12,414 nucleotides of DNA from Candidatus Neomicrothrix sp. UBA6944. GTDB taxonomy: Bacteria > Actinomycetota > Acidimicrobiia > Acidimicrobiales > Poriferisodalaceae. Within the stretch, counting starts at the first letter, position 1. The number at the start of each line of letters is the position of its first letter. The position numbers and the translations under genes were made by a program. Under the pieces are notes generated by a model. It made no database searches. It saw only the letters and a program-made list of their open reading frames with translations, and was not told where the DNA came from. This document shows, in pieces, positions 5,334-12,318 of this stretch. The DNA is taken from NCBI GenBank assembly GCA_002448715.1, contig DJZU01000026.1:2284-14697 (forward strand), given 5' to 3'.

Positions 5334-6662
5334 TTAAGTGACTTGCGGTAACCAAAGTTTTACCGCTGTGCCTTGGCCTGTTTCGTTGAGAATTCGTGCA
5401 TCGCCGCCAAAACTTTCAGCCACATGACGAACAATCGACAGGCCTAATCCCGATCCAGGTGACGATTTTGCGTCTTCGGCTCTGTAAAACCGTTCAAAGA
5501 CTTGTTCACGTTCATCTGGAGGGATCCCGGGACCATGGTCACGTACGGTCACGGAACCATCGATGACTTGCACCTGGATGGGGGCGGCTGGCGGGCTCCA
5601 CTTAAGTGCATTATCAAGCATGTTTGATATTGCCCTTTCAAGAAGCGCTGGAACAGCCAGCACTTGGCACGGTTCAGCTGTGTATTCAATGGGCGAGGAT
5701 GTTCGTCGTTGGTGCCGTTGGACAACAGCATCAACCAGGTCATCGAGCTCGACCCGGGAGGGTTCATCCATTTGATGCCGATCCGTTGCGAGTTCAACAA
5801 GTTCAGTGACCAAGCCGGTTAACTCGTCTAGTTCAAACAGCACATCGTCCAGGATCTCCTGCCGTTCGTTCTCTGGAATCAACGGGCTTCGTTGTATGTG
5901 TTCCAGATTGGTCCGAAGACTTGTTATCGGTGTGCGAAGTTCATGACTTGCATCGGTAACAAGACGGTGCTGTTGTTCTCGTGAAGCGCTCAACGCACTG
6001 AGCATTTGATTAAAACTTGCAGCTAGCTGACCGAACTCGTCATCTCTTTGTACTTCGATTGGTTGATCAACATCTTGAGTGACTGCGACGTCGTTAGCCG
6101 CTTCAGTCAAACGCTTCACTGGGCGAACAACCCGACCCGCAATAACGAAGCCAGAAATGCCAGCACCCGCAACGCCGATGACAAAAATCTGGATGCTGAT
6201 CCTCCAGAGACCTGCCAATAACTCATCTACGTCATCCATGGGACGAGCGATCATCACGGCTCGACCGGGCATCTTTAGTGGGGCGGTAAGTATTCGCATC
6301 CGATAACCACCGACTTCGGCTGTATCGATCTGACTGCGGTAATTGCCGCGAGCAACGGCTAGGTCGTCGCGGCTAATGGGCAACGGTTCAACATTGCTTG
6401 CCCAAATTCGACCCCTAGTGTCGAAGACTTGAAGCAGAACATCGTCTGGCGCGTATCTCCCAAACAGACGTCGATCGAATTCTTGGGGGCGTCCGAGTTT
6501 GTCTCCCAACTGCACCACCGAAGCTGCCCGATCTCGCAGCGTGTCATCCAAAGTGTTTAGTGATCTGGCTCTCGCCATATACAAGAAGGTTCCAGCTACA
6601 ACAGCCACGACGACCGCTACGACTGTCGCTATTAGAACTGCTACTCGAGCACGAAAACTCAT
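5334..6662 (-). CDS. Sensor histidine kinase, MprB-like
   Basis: This membrane-bound sensor kinase of 442 residues pairs with the upstream response regulator. It has an N-terminal membrane helix (about 7-29), an extracytoplasmic sensor region of about 125 residues and a second helix (about 154-176). A HAMP segment follows (about 177-230), with VVRPVKRLTEAAN and DDEFGQLAASFNQML. The dimerisation/phosphoacceptor box is TDASHELRTPITSLRTN, with H240 phosphorylated. The ATPase domain has the N box SNMLDNALKWS (346-356), G1 DHGPGIP (375-381), the F box FERFYRAED and G2 GSGLGLS (403-409), so it looks catalytically complete. Its ATG overlaps the regulator stop by four bases (ATGA). The architecture resembles mycobacterial MprB (envelope stress), but the signal here is unknown. 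Confidence 0.93.
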   Translation of the reverse strand: MSFRARVAVLIATVVAVVVAVVAGTFLYMARARSLNTLDDTLRDRAASVVQLGDKLGRPQEFDRRLFGRYAPDDVLLQVFDTRGRIWASNVEPLPISRDDLAVARGNYRSQIDTAEVGGYRMRILTAPLKMPGRAVMIARPMDDVDELLAGLWRISIQIFVIGVAGAGISGFVIAGRVVRPVKRLTEAANDVAVTQDVDQPIEVQRDDEFGQLAASFNQMLSALSASREQQHRLVTDASHELRTPITSLRTNLEHIQRSPLIPENERQEILDDVLFELDELTGLVTELVELATDRHQMDEPSRVELDDLVDAVVQRHQRRTSSPIEYTAEPCQVLAVPALLERAISNMLDNALKWSPPAAPIQVQVIDGSVTVRDHGPGIPPDEREQVFERFYRAEDAKSSPGSGLGLSIVRHVAESFGGDARILNETGQGTAVKLWLPQVT

Positions 6663-7369
6663 GAGGCCCTAAGGACGTAGCCGACACCGCGGACGGTCCG
6701 GATCAGCCGTTCACGATCATCGGTTTCTGTTTTACGCCGTAGGTACCCCACGTAGACCTCCAAGCTGTTGGATGCCAGCGTTGAGTCATAGCCCCAAACA
6801 GCGGCGTAAATTTGGTCTCGGGTTAAAACTTGGTTTGGATGTTCCAGAAAGAGTTCAAGTAATTCATATTCGGTTCGCGTTAAGTCCAGGGGTTGATTAT
6901 CCCTGTAAGCCTGGTGAGCTTGCCTATCAAGGCATAGATCCTGAAAACACAGAAGGGGCTGCTCTGCTGGGGTGATTTCACGCTTATTCCGTCTAAGTAA
7001 GGCCCTAACCCGCGCCAGCAACTCATCAAGGGCGAATGGCTTTGCTAAGTAGTCATCGGCGCCAGAGTCCAAACCCATTACACGGTGTTCCGTTTCTTGA
7101 CGCGCTGTCAGTAACAAAATCGGTAGCTCGGAACCTATTGAACGCAACCGCTGACACACTTCAATCCCACCAAGATGTGGCATGGTCAAATCAAGAATCA
7201 TCACATCGACTGCATCGGCAATTTCCAACGCTCGCAATCCATCCGAGGCCGTTACAACTTGATAATTTTCTGCTTTAAGCGCTCGCTCTAGAGCGTCGCG
7301 AATTCTGCGATCGTCGTCGACGATACCCACAACGGTGATGTCTTCTGAGGCACGTTGGGTTCTATCCAT
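6659..7369 (-). CDS. OmpR-family response regulator, MprA-like
   Basis: This DNA-binding two-component regulator has 236 residues. The receiver domain has the acidic triad VDDD (17-20), phosphoacceptor D60 in MILDLTMPHLGG, T88 in LLLTAR and K110 in LAKPF. After a short linker comes the winged-helix output domain (about 138-236), with DLTRTEYELLELFLEHP, LTRDQIYAAVWG and the recognition-helix region NSLEVYVGYLRRKTE, ending in RTVRGVGYVLR. All key residues are intact. The kinase gene follows with a 4-base overlap. A GAGGAG ribosome site lies about 15 bases before the ATG, somewhat far. The gene is divergent from the beta-propeller lipoprotein across a 90-base gap, so it may control itself and that gene (inference). 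Confidence 0.94.
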   Translation of the reverse strand: MDRTQRASEDITVVGIVDDDRRIRDALERALKAENYQVVTASDGLRALEIADAVDVMILDLTMPHLGGIEVCQRLRSIGSELPILLLTARQETEHRVMGLDSGADDYLAKPFALDELLARVRALLRRNKREITPAEQPLLCFQDLCLDRQAHQAYRDNQPLDLTRTEYELLELFLEHPNQVLTRDQIYAAVWGYDSTLASNSLEVYVGYLRRKTETDDRERLIRTVRGVGYVLRAS

Positions 7370-7443
7370 CAGCTATCGGTCTATCTCCTCAAGATGAATG
7401 TTGGATGAGAATCGATGACCATCGCCATTACATCAGCCCCGAA

Positions 7444-7449
7444 TAGGAT
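7444..7449 (+). promoter_or_regulatory. Candidate -10 element of the beta-propeller lipoprotein gene
   Basis: TAGGAT fits TANNNT and lies 10 bases before the ATG, which would give a leader of only a few bases. It sits in the 90-base gap shared with the divergent response regulator. The same AGGA could instead be a weak, distant Shine-Dalgarno. Nothing else distinctive was recognised in this gap. Confidence 0.3.
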
Positions 7450-7459
7450 CTGACCCACA

Positions 7460-9082
7460 ATGCGCAAATCATCTTCTGATCCCAGGTTTCTTAATAAACC
7501 GAGATCGCTGGCGGGTTGGCAGTGGACCATATTTCTTCTCCTATTTCTGTATCCAGTTGCCTGCTCCGTTGATGCTTCAGATAACCGAATCGCCGCCTCA
7601 ACTACTCTGACACAGCAAATAACAACTTCTTCATCACCACGCCAGACATCCACGACAACCTCAACGCCGTTGTTGAAGACAACAAAGCCGACAACCTCTC
7701 TAGCTCCTGATACGGAGCCAACTGCGCCGGCTCCACCATATGACGGTTGGTGGGATCCCAAAGCAGTAGGTCTTCCTTGGGGAGACACTGTTCGGGGGGT
7801 GTTGACATTTCGTGGATCTCCGACACGTTCTTGGTATGGGGGCGGGCCAGTCCCGCTCATGCCCGAGGTTCTTTGGCGTTTCCCTGAAAAAGGGGATCTA
7901 TGTTCTTTGTCAACAACGGGCGGTCGGACTGCAAATTGGTGCGGTATTGGGTGGACGGGCCAACCCGCCGTCTGGGAATTAGAAAATCAAACCTGGTTGG
8001 CGATCGGTGCATACGACAGAGGTATCCATATTTTGGACGCATCTACCGGTACTCCTATCTTGGAGCCCTTCGTTACTGGCGACATCGTGAAGGGGTCCCT
8101 TACGGTGGACCCGGACGGTTTCCCTCTCATTTACAGCGGTTCTCGAGATGGGCAATTAAGGATTTTAGCCTTTGATCGGCCTGACCGGCTTGTTGAGCTT
8201 TGGCGCATGGCGGGTGACGAGGTCAACCCGATGATGTGGAACGATGATTGGGATGGAGCTCCTTTAATTCTTGAGGATTATTTAATCACCGGTGGCGAAA
8301 ACAGCTGGTTCCACATAATTCGTTTGAATCGCTCTTTAGACCCTTTGGGAAAAGTCACGGTAGATCCTGAAATTGTTTTCCAAGCTCCTGGCTGGGACCG
8401 TGAATTACTTTCCGCCTTAGGAGATAACAATGTCTCGATCGAAAATTCGTTGGCTATTTCGGGTGACACGGTTTGGTTCGCAAATTCTGGTGGCCTTGTC
8501 CAAGGTTGGGATCTCTCGCCACTGCGGACGGGTGATGATCCCGTTCGTAACTTTCGTTGGTGGATGGGAGATGACGTAGACGCCACAATTGTTATTGATG
8601 ATGAGGGATTCCTGTATGTGGCCGCGGAGTACGAGCGCTCTACTGCTAGATCACAAGAAGTCGGGCAGCTAGTAAAGCTCGATCCGTCGAAACCTGAAAC
8701 ACCGCTGGTCTGGTCAGTCCACGAAGACAGAACTTTGCCTGGGGGTTTTTGGAGTACTCCTGCGTTGCACCGAGATGTTCTGTATGTAGCAACGAACTCC
8801 GGCAAGCTGATGTCGGTAGATCGTTATTCGGGAACAATTTTGTGGTCTAAACGTCTCGAAGGGCCGCTGTGGGGTTCTCCTGTTGTGGTGGGAGATATTC
8901 TCATAATTGGGGATTGCGGTGGCCATTTGCGGGCGTATGGGGTTCAACAGCCAGAAGTTGAACCCATTGAGATTTGGCGGGTGGAAATTGGTGGCTGTCT
9001 AGAGGCAACGCCGACGATTTGGGAGGGCCGAATTTATATCGGTTCCAGAGAAGGCGGGCTATTCGCACTGGGCGAACGATAG
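7460..9082 (+). CDS. Predicted lipoprotein with PQQ-type beta-propeller
   Basis: This 540-residue exported protein of unknown function has a positively charged N-terminus, a hydrophobic segment (about 20-34) and a near-lipobox YPVAC. C35 is the probable lipidated cysteine, although position -3 is Pro rather than Leu. A Ser/Thr/Pro-rich linker follows to about residue 93, as in surface-tethered proteins. The mature domain opens with TFRGSPTRSWYGGGPVP and GIGWTGQPAV, then has PQQ-like blades such as GIHILDASTG, YSGSRDGQLRILAFD, YVATNSGKLMSVDRYSG, IIGDCGGHLRAYG and YIGSREGGLFALGER. The propeller probably binds a ligand or partner rather than PQQ, since no dehydrogenase domain is visible. It is divergent from the two-component pair and 23 bases before the LLM oxidoreductase. 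Confidence 0.85.
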   Translation: MRKSSSDPRFLNKPRSLAGWQWTIFLLLFLYPVACSVDASDNRIAASTTLTQQITTSSSPRQTSTTTSTPLLKTTKPTTSLAPDTEPTAPAPPYDGWWDPKAVGLPWGDTVRGVLTFRGSPTRSWYGGGPVPLMPEVLWRFPEKGDLCSLSTTGGRTANWCGIGWTGQPAVWELENQTWLAIGAYDRGIHILDASTGTPILEPFVTGDIVKGSLTVDPDGFPLIYSGSRDGQLRILAFDRPDRLVELWRMAGDEVNPMMWNDDWDGAPLILEDYLITGGENSWFHIIRLNRSLDPLGKVTVDPEIVFQAPGWDRELLSALGDNNVSIENSLAISGDTVWFANSGGLVQGWDLSPLRTGDDPVRNFRWWMGDDVDATIVIDDEGFLYVAAEYERSTARSQEVGQLVKLDPSKPETPLVWSVHEDRTLPGGFWSTPALHRDVLYVATNSGKLMSVDRYSGTILWSKRLEGPLWGSPVVVGDILIIGDCGGHLRAYGVQQPEVEPIEIWRVEIGGCLEATPTIWEGRIYIGSREGGLFALGER

Positions 9083-9093
9083 GCATTGTGCTC

Positions 9094-9099
9094 TAGGGT
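9094..9099 (+). promoter_or_regulatory. Candidate -10 element for leaderless LLM oxidoreductase gene
   Basis: TAGGGT fits TANNNT, with six bases between it and the ATG at 9106. No Shine-Dalgarno is present. The spacing matches transcription starting on the start codon. No -35 box is clear, and the motif lies just past the stop of the preceding gene. Confidence 0.4.
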
Positions 9100-9105
9100 T
9101 TCATC

Positions 9106-10176
9106 ATGGATATAGGCGTTTGCGTTGCTTCACATGTCGGAGATATCGATTATGTCGTTCGGGCCGAAGAGCTCGGATACTCACACGCGTGGCTCGCGGA
9201 TAGCCAAATGTTGTGGTCCGACTGCTACGCGGCTCTCGCTTTGGTTGCTGATCGGACTAGCACCATCAACATTGGCACAGGCGTGTCAGTTTCGGGCACG
9301 CGCCCAGCGCCGGTGACGGCTGCGTCAATCGCAACAATCAATGCGCTTGCCCCAGGCCGAACCTTTCTTGGCTTAGGGACAGGAAATACGGCTATGCGGA
9401 TCATGGGTCATAAGCCGCAAAGAATTGCCGAATTTGATCAGTACCTCGATGCGATCAAACCTTTACTCAAAGGTGAGGAAGCTGAGCACTCTTTCGGAGG
9501 TCACGTGAGTCCTATTCGGCACATCATGCCGGACAAGGGATTTGTAAATTTCGATGATCCGATTCCGCTATATGTTTCGGGCTTCGGTCCAAAGTCATTG
9601 GCGTTAGCTGGGAAACATGCCGATGGTGCAGTCATGTCAATACCGCCTGATGCGCAAGTAATGGATCGCATGTGGGAAATGATCGAGCGAGGCGCTGATG
9701 AGGCTGGGCGGGAGCTTGATAGGGAGAGTTATTTGACGTGCTCTCTCACCACGATTGTGGTTCTTGAGGATGGCGAAACTATCGAAAGCCCTCGTGTCAA
9801 AGAGGAAGCGGGGGCGATGGCGATGGCTTCGGTTCATTACTCATACGACCAGTACCGTCAACTGGGTAGATCACCTGGAAGCCGGCTCGACGACATTTGG
9901 GATGAGTACACCTCAATGCTTGCGGACTATGACCCAGAAAGAATCCATCAACGGATACACGCCGGGCATAACTGTTGGGTGATCCCAGAAGAAGAACGGT
10001 TCGTCACCCCGGAGCTCATAGATGCAACATGCATAGTGGGGACAGCAAACGAAGTGATTGAGCGGCTGCAACAACTCGAAGAGCGCGGGCTTGATCAGTT
10101 GATGATTCTTCCTAATTTCGATCCGAGATTTGAAGTTCTTGAACGAATTGGCCAGGAAGTTATCCCTCACGTTTAG
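9106..10176 (+). CDS. LLM-class flavin-dependent oxidoreductase (probably F420-dependent)
   Basis: This soluble 356-residue protein belongs to the bacterial luciferase-like monooxygenase superfamily (TIM barrel). Marks are AEELGYSHAWLADSQ (20-34), INIGTGV (55-61), RPAPVTAASIATINALAPGR (66-85) and LGLGTGNTA (88-96), then the barrel strand PLYVSGFGPKSLALAGKHAD (about 152-171). The GLGTGNTA loop and lack of an FMN reductase partner resemble the F420-using branch with methylene-H4MPT reductase-like members, which is common in actinobacteria. The substrate cannot be told from sequence. The C-terminal part contains TCIVGTANEVIERLQQL, the usual segment closing the barrel. Transcription may start at the leaderless promoter just upstream, or continue from the lipoprotein gene. 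Confidence 0.9.
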   Translation: MDIGVCVASHVGDIDYVVRAEELGYSHAWLADSQMLWSDCYAALALVADRTSTINIGTGVSVSGTRPAPVTAASIATINALAPGRTFLGLGTGNTAMRIMGHKPQRIAEFDQYLDAIKPLLKGEEAEHSFGGHVSPIRHIMPDKGFVNFDDPIPLYVSGFGPKSLALAGKHADGAVMSIPPDAQVMDRMWEMIERGADEAGRELDRESYLTCSLTTIVVLEDGETIESPRVKEEAGAMAMASVHYSYDQYRQLGRSPGSRLDDIWDEYTSMLADYDPERIHQRIHAGHNCWVIPEEERFVTPELIDATCIVGTANEVIERLQQLEERGLDQLMILPNFDPRFEVLERIGQEVIPHV

Positions 10177-10242
10177 GTCACCATGCCTGTCAAGGGATCG
10201 TGTTTAGCTCACCTCGGTGTTAGCCTTGAACGTCGTTATTCC

Positions 10243-10260
10243 AGTGGCCATTGAGCCACT
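10243..10260 (+). promoter_or_regulatory. Hairpin in the rpmB leader
   Basis: AGTGGC-CATTGA-GCCACT forms a perfect 6-bp stem with a 6-base loop, ending 19 bases before the rpmB ATG. A TAGCCT hexamer at 10221-10226 could be the -10 box, which would place this hairpin in the 5' leader. A translational or regulatory role is possible. No convincing zinc-repressor (Zur) box was seen in the 103-base gap. Confidence 0.35.
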
Positions 10261-10279
10261 CCCGATCTTGAGAGTTTCT

Positions 10280-10516
10280 ATGAGCAACGTCTGTCAAGTC
10301 ACCGGTCGCAGACCTACAACGGGTTTCACCGTTTCTCACTCTCACCGCCGCAACAAGCGCTGGTTTAAGCCGAATATTCAGAGAAAGAAATTCTACGTGC
10401 CGAATGAAAAGCGTCACGTAACTTTGATGGTGAGTGCTAAGGGAATCAAGATCATCAACAAACGTGGAATTGAGTCAGTTCTAGCTGACCTCCGTCGTCG
10501 TGGGGAGAAAGTCTGA
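10280..10516 (+). CDS. rpmB: 50S ribosomal protein L28, cysteine-poor (zinc-independent) form
   Basis: This 78-residue basic protein of the large ribosomal subunit contains the family core TVSHSHRRNKR and KPNIQRKKFYV, followed by VSAKGIKIINKRGIESVL. Zinc-binding L28 has two CxxC pairs. Here the first is VCQVTG with only C5, and the second is absent, matching the C-minus paralogues (RpmB2 type) of mycobacteria. The frame stays open upstream to 10217, but the ATG at 10280 gives the conserved N-terminus and has GAGAG before it. Its stop shares one base with the rpmG start (TGATG). In mycobacteria such forms replace the zinc forms under zinc limitation. Here it may be the only copy, which the window cannot show. 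Confidence 0.95.
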   Translation: MSNVCQVTGRRPTTGFTVSHSHRRNKRWFKPNIQRKKFYVPNEKRHVTLMVSAKGIKIINKRGIESVLADLRRRGEKV

Positions 10517-10680
10517 TGGCAAAGAGCGATAAACGACCAGTGATTAAGCTGAAGTCAACTGCCGGCACGGGCTACACATACTCAACGCGTAAAAATAAGA
10601 CGAATACCCGTGAGCGGATCGAATTGAAAAAGTACGATCCGGTGATTCGCCAGCACGTCATTTTTAAAGAAGAGCGCTGA
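10516..10680 (+). CDS. rpmG: 50S ribosomal protein L33, cysteine-free (zinc-independent) form
   Basis: This 54-residue protein of the large ribosomal subunit reads MAKSDKRPVIKLKSTAGTGY at the N-terminus, then TYSTRKNKTNTRERIELKKY and DPVIRQHVIFKEER. The zinc form has two CxxC pairs, around the start of the core and after KKY. Here they are replaced by TAGTG and DPVIR, so no zinc can be bound. The gene starts on the last base of the rpmB stop (TGATG), implying coupled translation. The L28–L33 pair of cysteine-free forms is the arrangement of zinc-starvation ribosomal operons, though no rpsN follows here. Confidence 0.95.
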   Translation: MAKSDKRPVIKLKSTAGTGYTYSTRKNKTNTRERIELKKYDPVIRQHVIFKEER

Positions 10681-10682
10681 GC

Positions 10683-10705
10683 ATCTCGTCTGAGATCTTC
10701 GTTTT
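10683..10705 (+). terminator. Weak candidate intrinsic terminator after rpmG
   Basis: ATCTC-GTCT-GAGAT forms a 5-bp stem with a 4-base loop starting three bases after the rpmG stop, followed by CTTCGTTTT. The stem is short and AU-containing, so termination may be partial, allowing read-through into the glycosylase gene. An alternative pairing of TCGTCT with AGACGA across 15 bases also exists. Confidence 0.3.
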
Positions 10706-10717
10706 GAGACGACGGTT

Positions 10718-11929
10718 GTGAGAGACGGCCAGGTCTCTTCGCTGCAAGCGAAATCTTTAGCCATCTCTGCACAGGGTTTAGATCTCAAAAGTTCGCCGCC
10801 TTCAGCTCGGCCCGATATCAGGCACTTGAGGCGGGCATTCAAACAGTTCGGGGTACTACAAATCGATGCGGTCAATGCGGTCGCCCGGTCTCATTTGTTA
10901 GTTCTGAGAGCTCGCCTTGGGGGTTCTCATAGTGGTTTATCGAAGTTGTTAGATAATGCAACTTATGAACGCCGTGAGTTAGTCGAGTATTGGTGTCATG
11001 AAGCCAGCTTTCTTCCGACGCAAGACCGAGCATTGTTTAAGTGGCGTATGCAGCGCGCTGAAGATGGTGAATTGTGGAAAGGAATCCGACGATTTGTCGC
11101 GGAGAACCCAGAGTTCGTGCAACAAATAGAGGACTATGTCTGTTCGAACGGTCCGGTAAGTGCCGGTGAACTTCAAAAAAACCGCAAGCGGGATCCGTGG
11201 TGGGGATGGTCAGATTCAAAAATTGCTCTTGAGTGGCTATTTTGGATCGGACGGGTATCAGTCAGTCATCGCCACAATTTCACACGCTATTACGATCTCT
11301 CTGAAAGGGTTCTATCTTCAGAGGTTCTTAAAGAGTCACTGAGCGAAGTAGAGGCACAAACAGAATTAATCAGGCGAGCAGCCGGTCATCTAGGTGTGGG
11401 GACAGCTGAGGATTTGGTCGACTATTTCCGGCTTCCGAAACTTGAAGGCAAAGAGCGAATACGCGAGTTAGTGGAAAACAACGAATTGCTTGAAGTGGAG
11501 GTAGAGGGCTGGGACCGATCGGGCTACATACAAATGGGCACCAAGTTCAAGACGGCTAACTCTAAGTCGGTTCTGTTAAGCCCTTTCGATCCCCTTATTT
11601 GGTTTCGTCCTCGTGTGGAACGAATGTTCCAATTCAAGTATCGATTGGAGATTTATGTCCCAGCGAAGAAACGAGTGCACGGCTATTACGTTTTGCCTTT
11701 CCTGCATAACAACGATCTATGCGCGCGGGTGGACGTGCGGGCTGATAACAAAAACGGGGTACTTCATGTCCCAGCAGCCCACGCTGAAATTCCGAACATG
11801 GAACCGGGCGTTGTTGAGAGCCTTGCCACCGAACTTGAATCGTTGGCTTTCTGGAGGAATCTCAAGCAAGTCAAGGTGGGACAGCGTGGCAATCTAGCGC
11901 GTCAACTGAAAAGGGTGATCGGTACATGA
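10718..11929 (+). CDS. Winged-helix DNA glycosylase, YcaQ/AlkZ-like family (HTH_42)
   Basis: This 403-residue cytosolic protein is close in length to E. coli YcaQ (about 410). The start fits the family opening, with SLQAKSLAISAQGL near the N-terminus. The catalytic QxD motif is visible as Q48-I49-D50 in GVLQIDAVNAVARSH, so it belongs with the YcaQ branch rather than the QxQ AlkZ branch. Other marks are WCHEASFLP, WWGWSDSKIALEWLFWIGRV, RYYDLSERVL and LLSPFDPLIWFRPRVERMF, then FQFKYRLEIYVP and HGYYVLPFL. The family removes alkylated bases and unhooks DNA interstrand crosslinks. A GTG start 38 bases after rpmG is preferred, without a strong ribosome site. Its stop overlaps the DUF983 start by four bases. 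Confidence 0.9.
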   Translation: MRDGQVSSLQAKSLAISAQGLDLKSSPPSARPDIRHLRRAFKQFGVLQIDAVNAVARSHLLVLRARLGGSHSGLSKLLDNATYERRELVEYWCHEASFLPTQDRALFKWRMQRAEDGELWKGIRRFVAENPEFVQQIEDYVCSNGPVSAGELQKNRKRDPWWGWSDSKIALEWLFWIGRVSVSHRHNFTRYYDLSERVLSSEVLKESLSEVEAQTELIRRAAGHLGVGTAEDLVDYFRLPKLEGKERIRELVENNELLEVEVEGWDRSGYIQMGTKFKTANSKSVLLSPFDPLIWFRPRVERMFQFKYRLEIYVPAKKRVHGYYVLPFLHNNDLCARVDVRADNKNGVLHVPAAHAEIPNMEPGVVESLATELESLAFWRNLKQVKVGQRGNLARQLKRVIGT

Positions 11930-12318
11930 AAGTCCTGTGGCGCGGATTAACAATGGCTTGTGGCGTGTGCGGAGCGCGGGGGTTGTTCGAAAAGTGGGGG
12001 ATGCTCTCAATGACCCAAGATTGTCCTAGATGTGGCCTCCATTTCGAACGTATGGAAGGTCATTCCCTTGGTGCGGTAGCGATCAATACCGTGGTGAGTG
12101 CCGCGCTAGTTCTTATCGCAGTGGCTCTTGGTTTGGTTGTACTGGGAACAGATGTGTCGACATCGTCCCTGCTACTGATCGCCGCACCGGTCGGTGTGTT
12201 GTTCCCCATCTTGTTTGACCCCATATCGCGTACCCTCTGGAACGCTATTGAATTGTTAATGCGGCCGGTCTCCGATGATGAGCTTGATCCGAGATTTCGC
12301 GCTTGCTCATCAGAGTGA
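11926..12318 (+). CDS. DUF983 family zinc-ribbon membrane protein
   Basis: This 130-residue protein has an N-terminal zinc-ribbon-like part with two cysteine pairs, CGVC (C12, C15) and CPRC (C33, C36), within ACGVCGARGLFEKW and QDCPRCGLHFER, the DUF983 pattern. Two hydrophobic helices follow (about 52-74 and 80-98), then a short amphipathic tail with RTLWNAIELLMRPV. The family has no established biochemical role. Members are inner-membrane proteins, in some bacteria encoded near cytochrome oxidase genes. The ATG overlaps the glycosylase stop (ATGA), so the two are probably co-translated. The family call is good and the function is unknown. Confidence 0.85.
   Translation: MKVLWRGLTMACGVCGARGLFEKWGMLSMTQDCPRCGLHFERMEGHSLGAVAINTVVSAALVLIAVALGLVVLGTDVSTSSLLLIAAPVGVLFPILFDPISRTLWNAIELLMRPVSDDELDPRFRACSSE

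Noticed and set aside
7305..7325. Palindrome ATCGTCG/CGACGAT near the start of the response regulator gene
   Set aside because: It follows from the repeated Asp/Val codons encoding the conserved VDDD acidic triad.
10217..10279. Longer rpmB start giving 99 residues
   Set aside because: L28 conservation begins at the internal ATG. The extension covers the hairpin and the candidate promoter.
10177..10279. Zur box upstream of rpmB
   Set aside because: TTGAACGTCGTTATTCCA resembles such sites only loosely and its arms are not inverted repeats of each other. The AGTGGC/GCCACT palindrome is not the Zur consensus.
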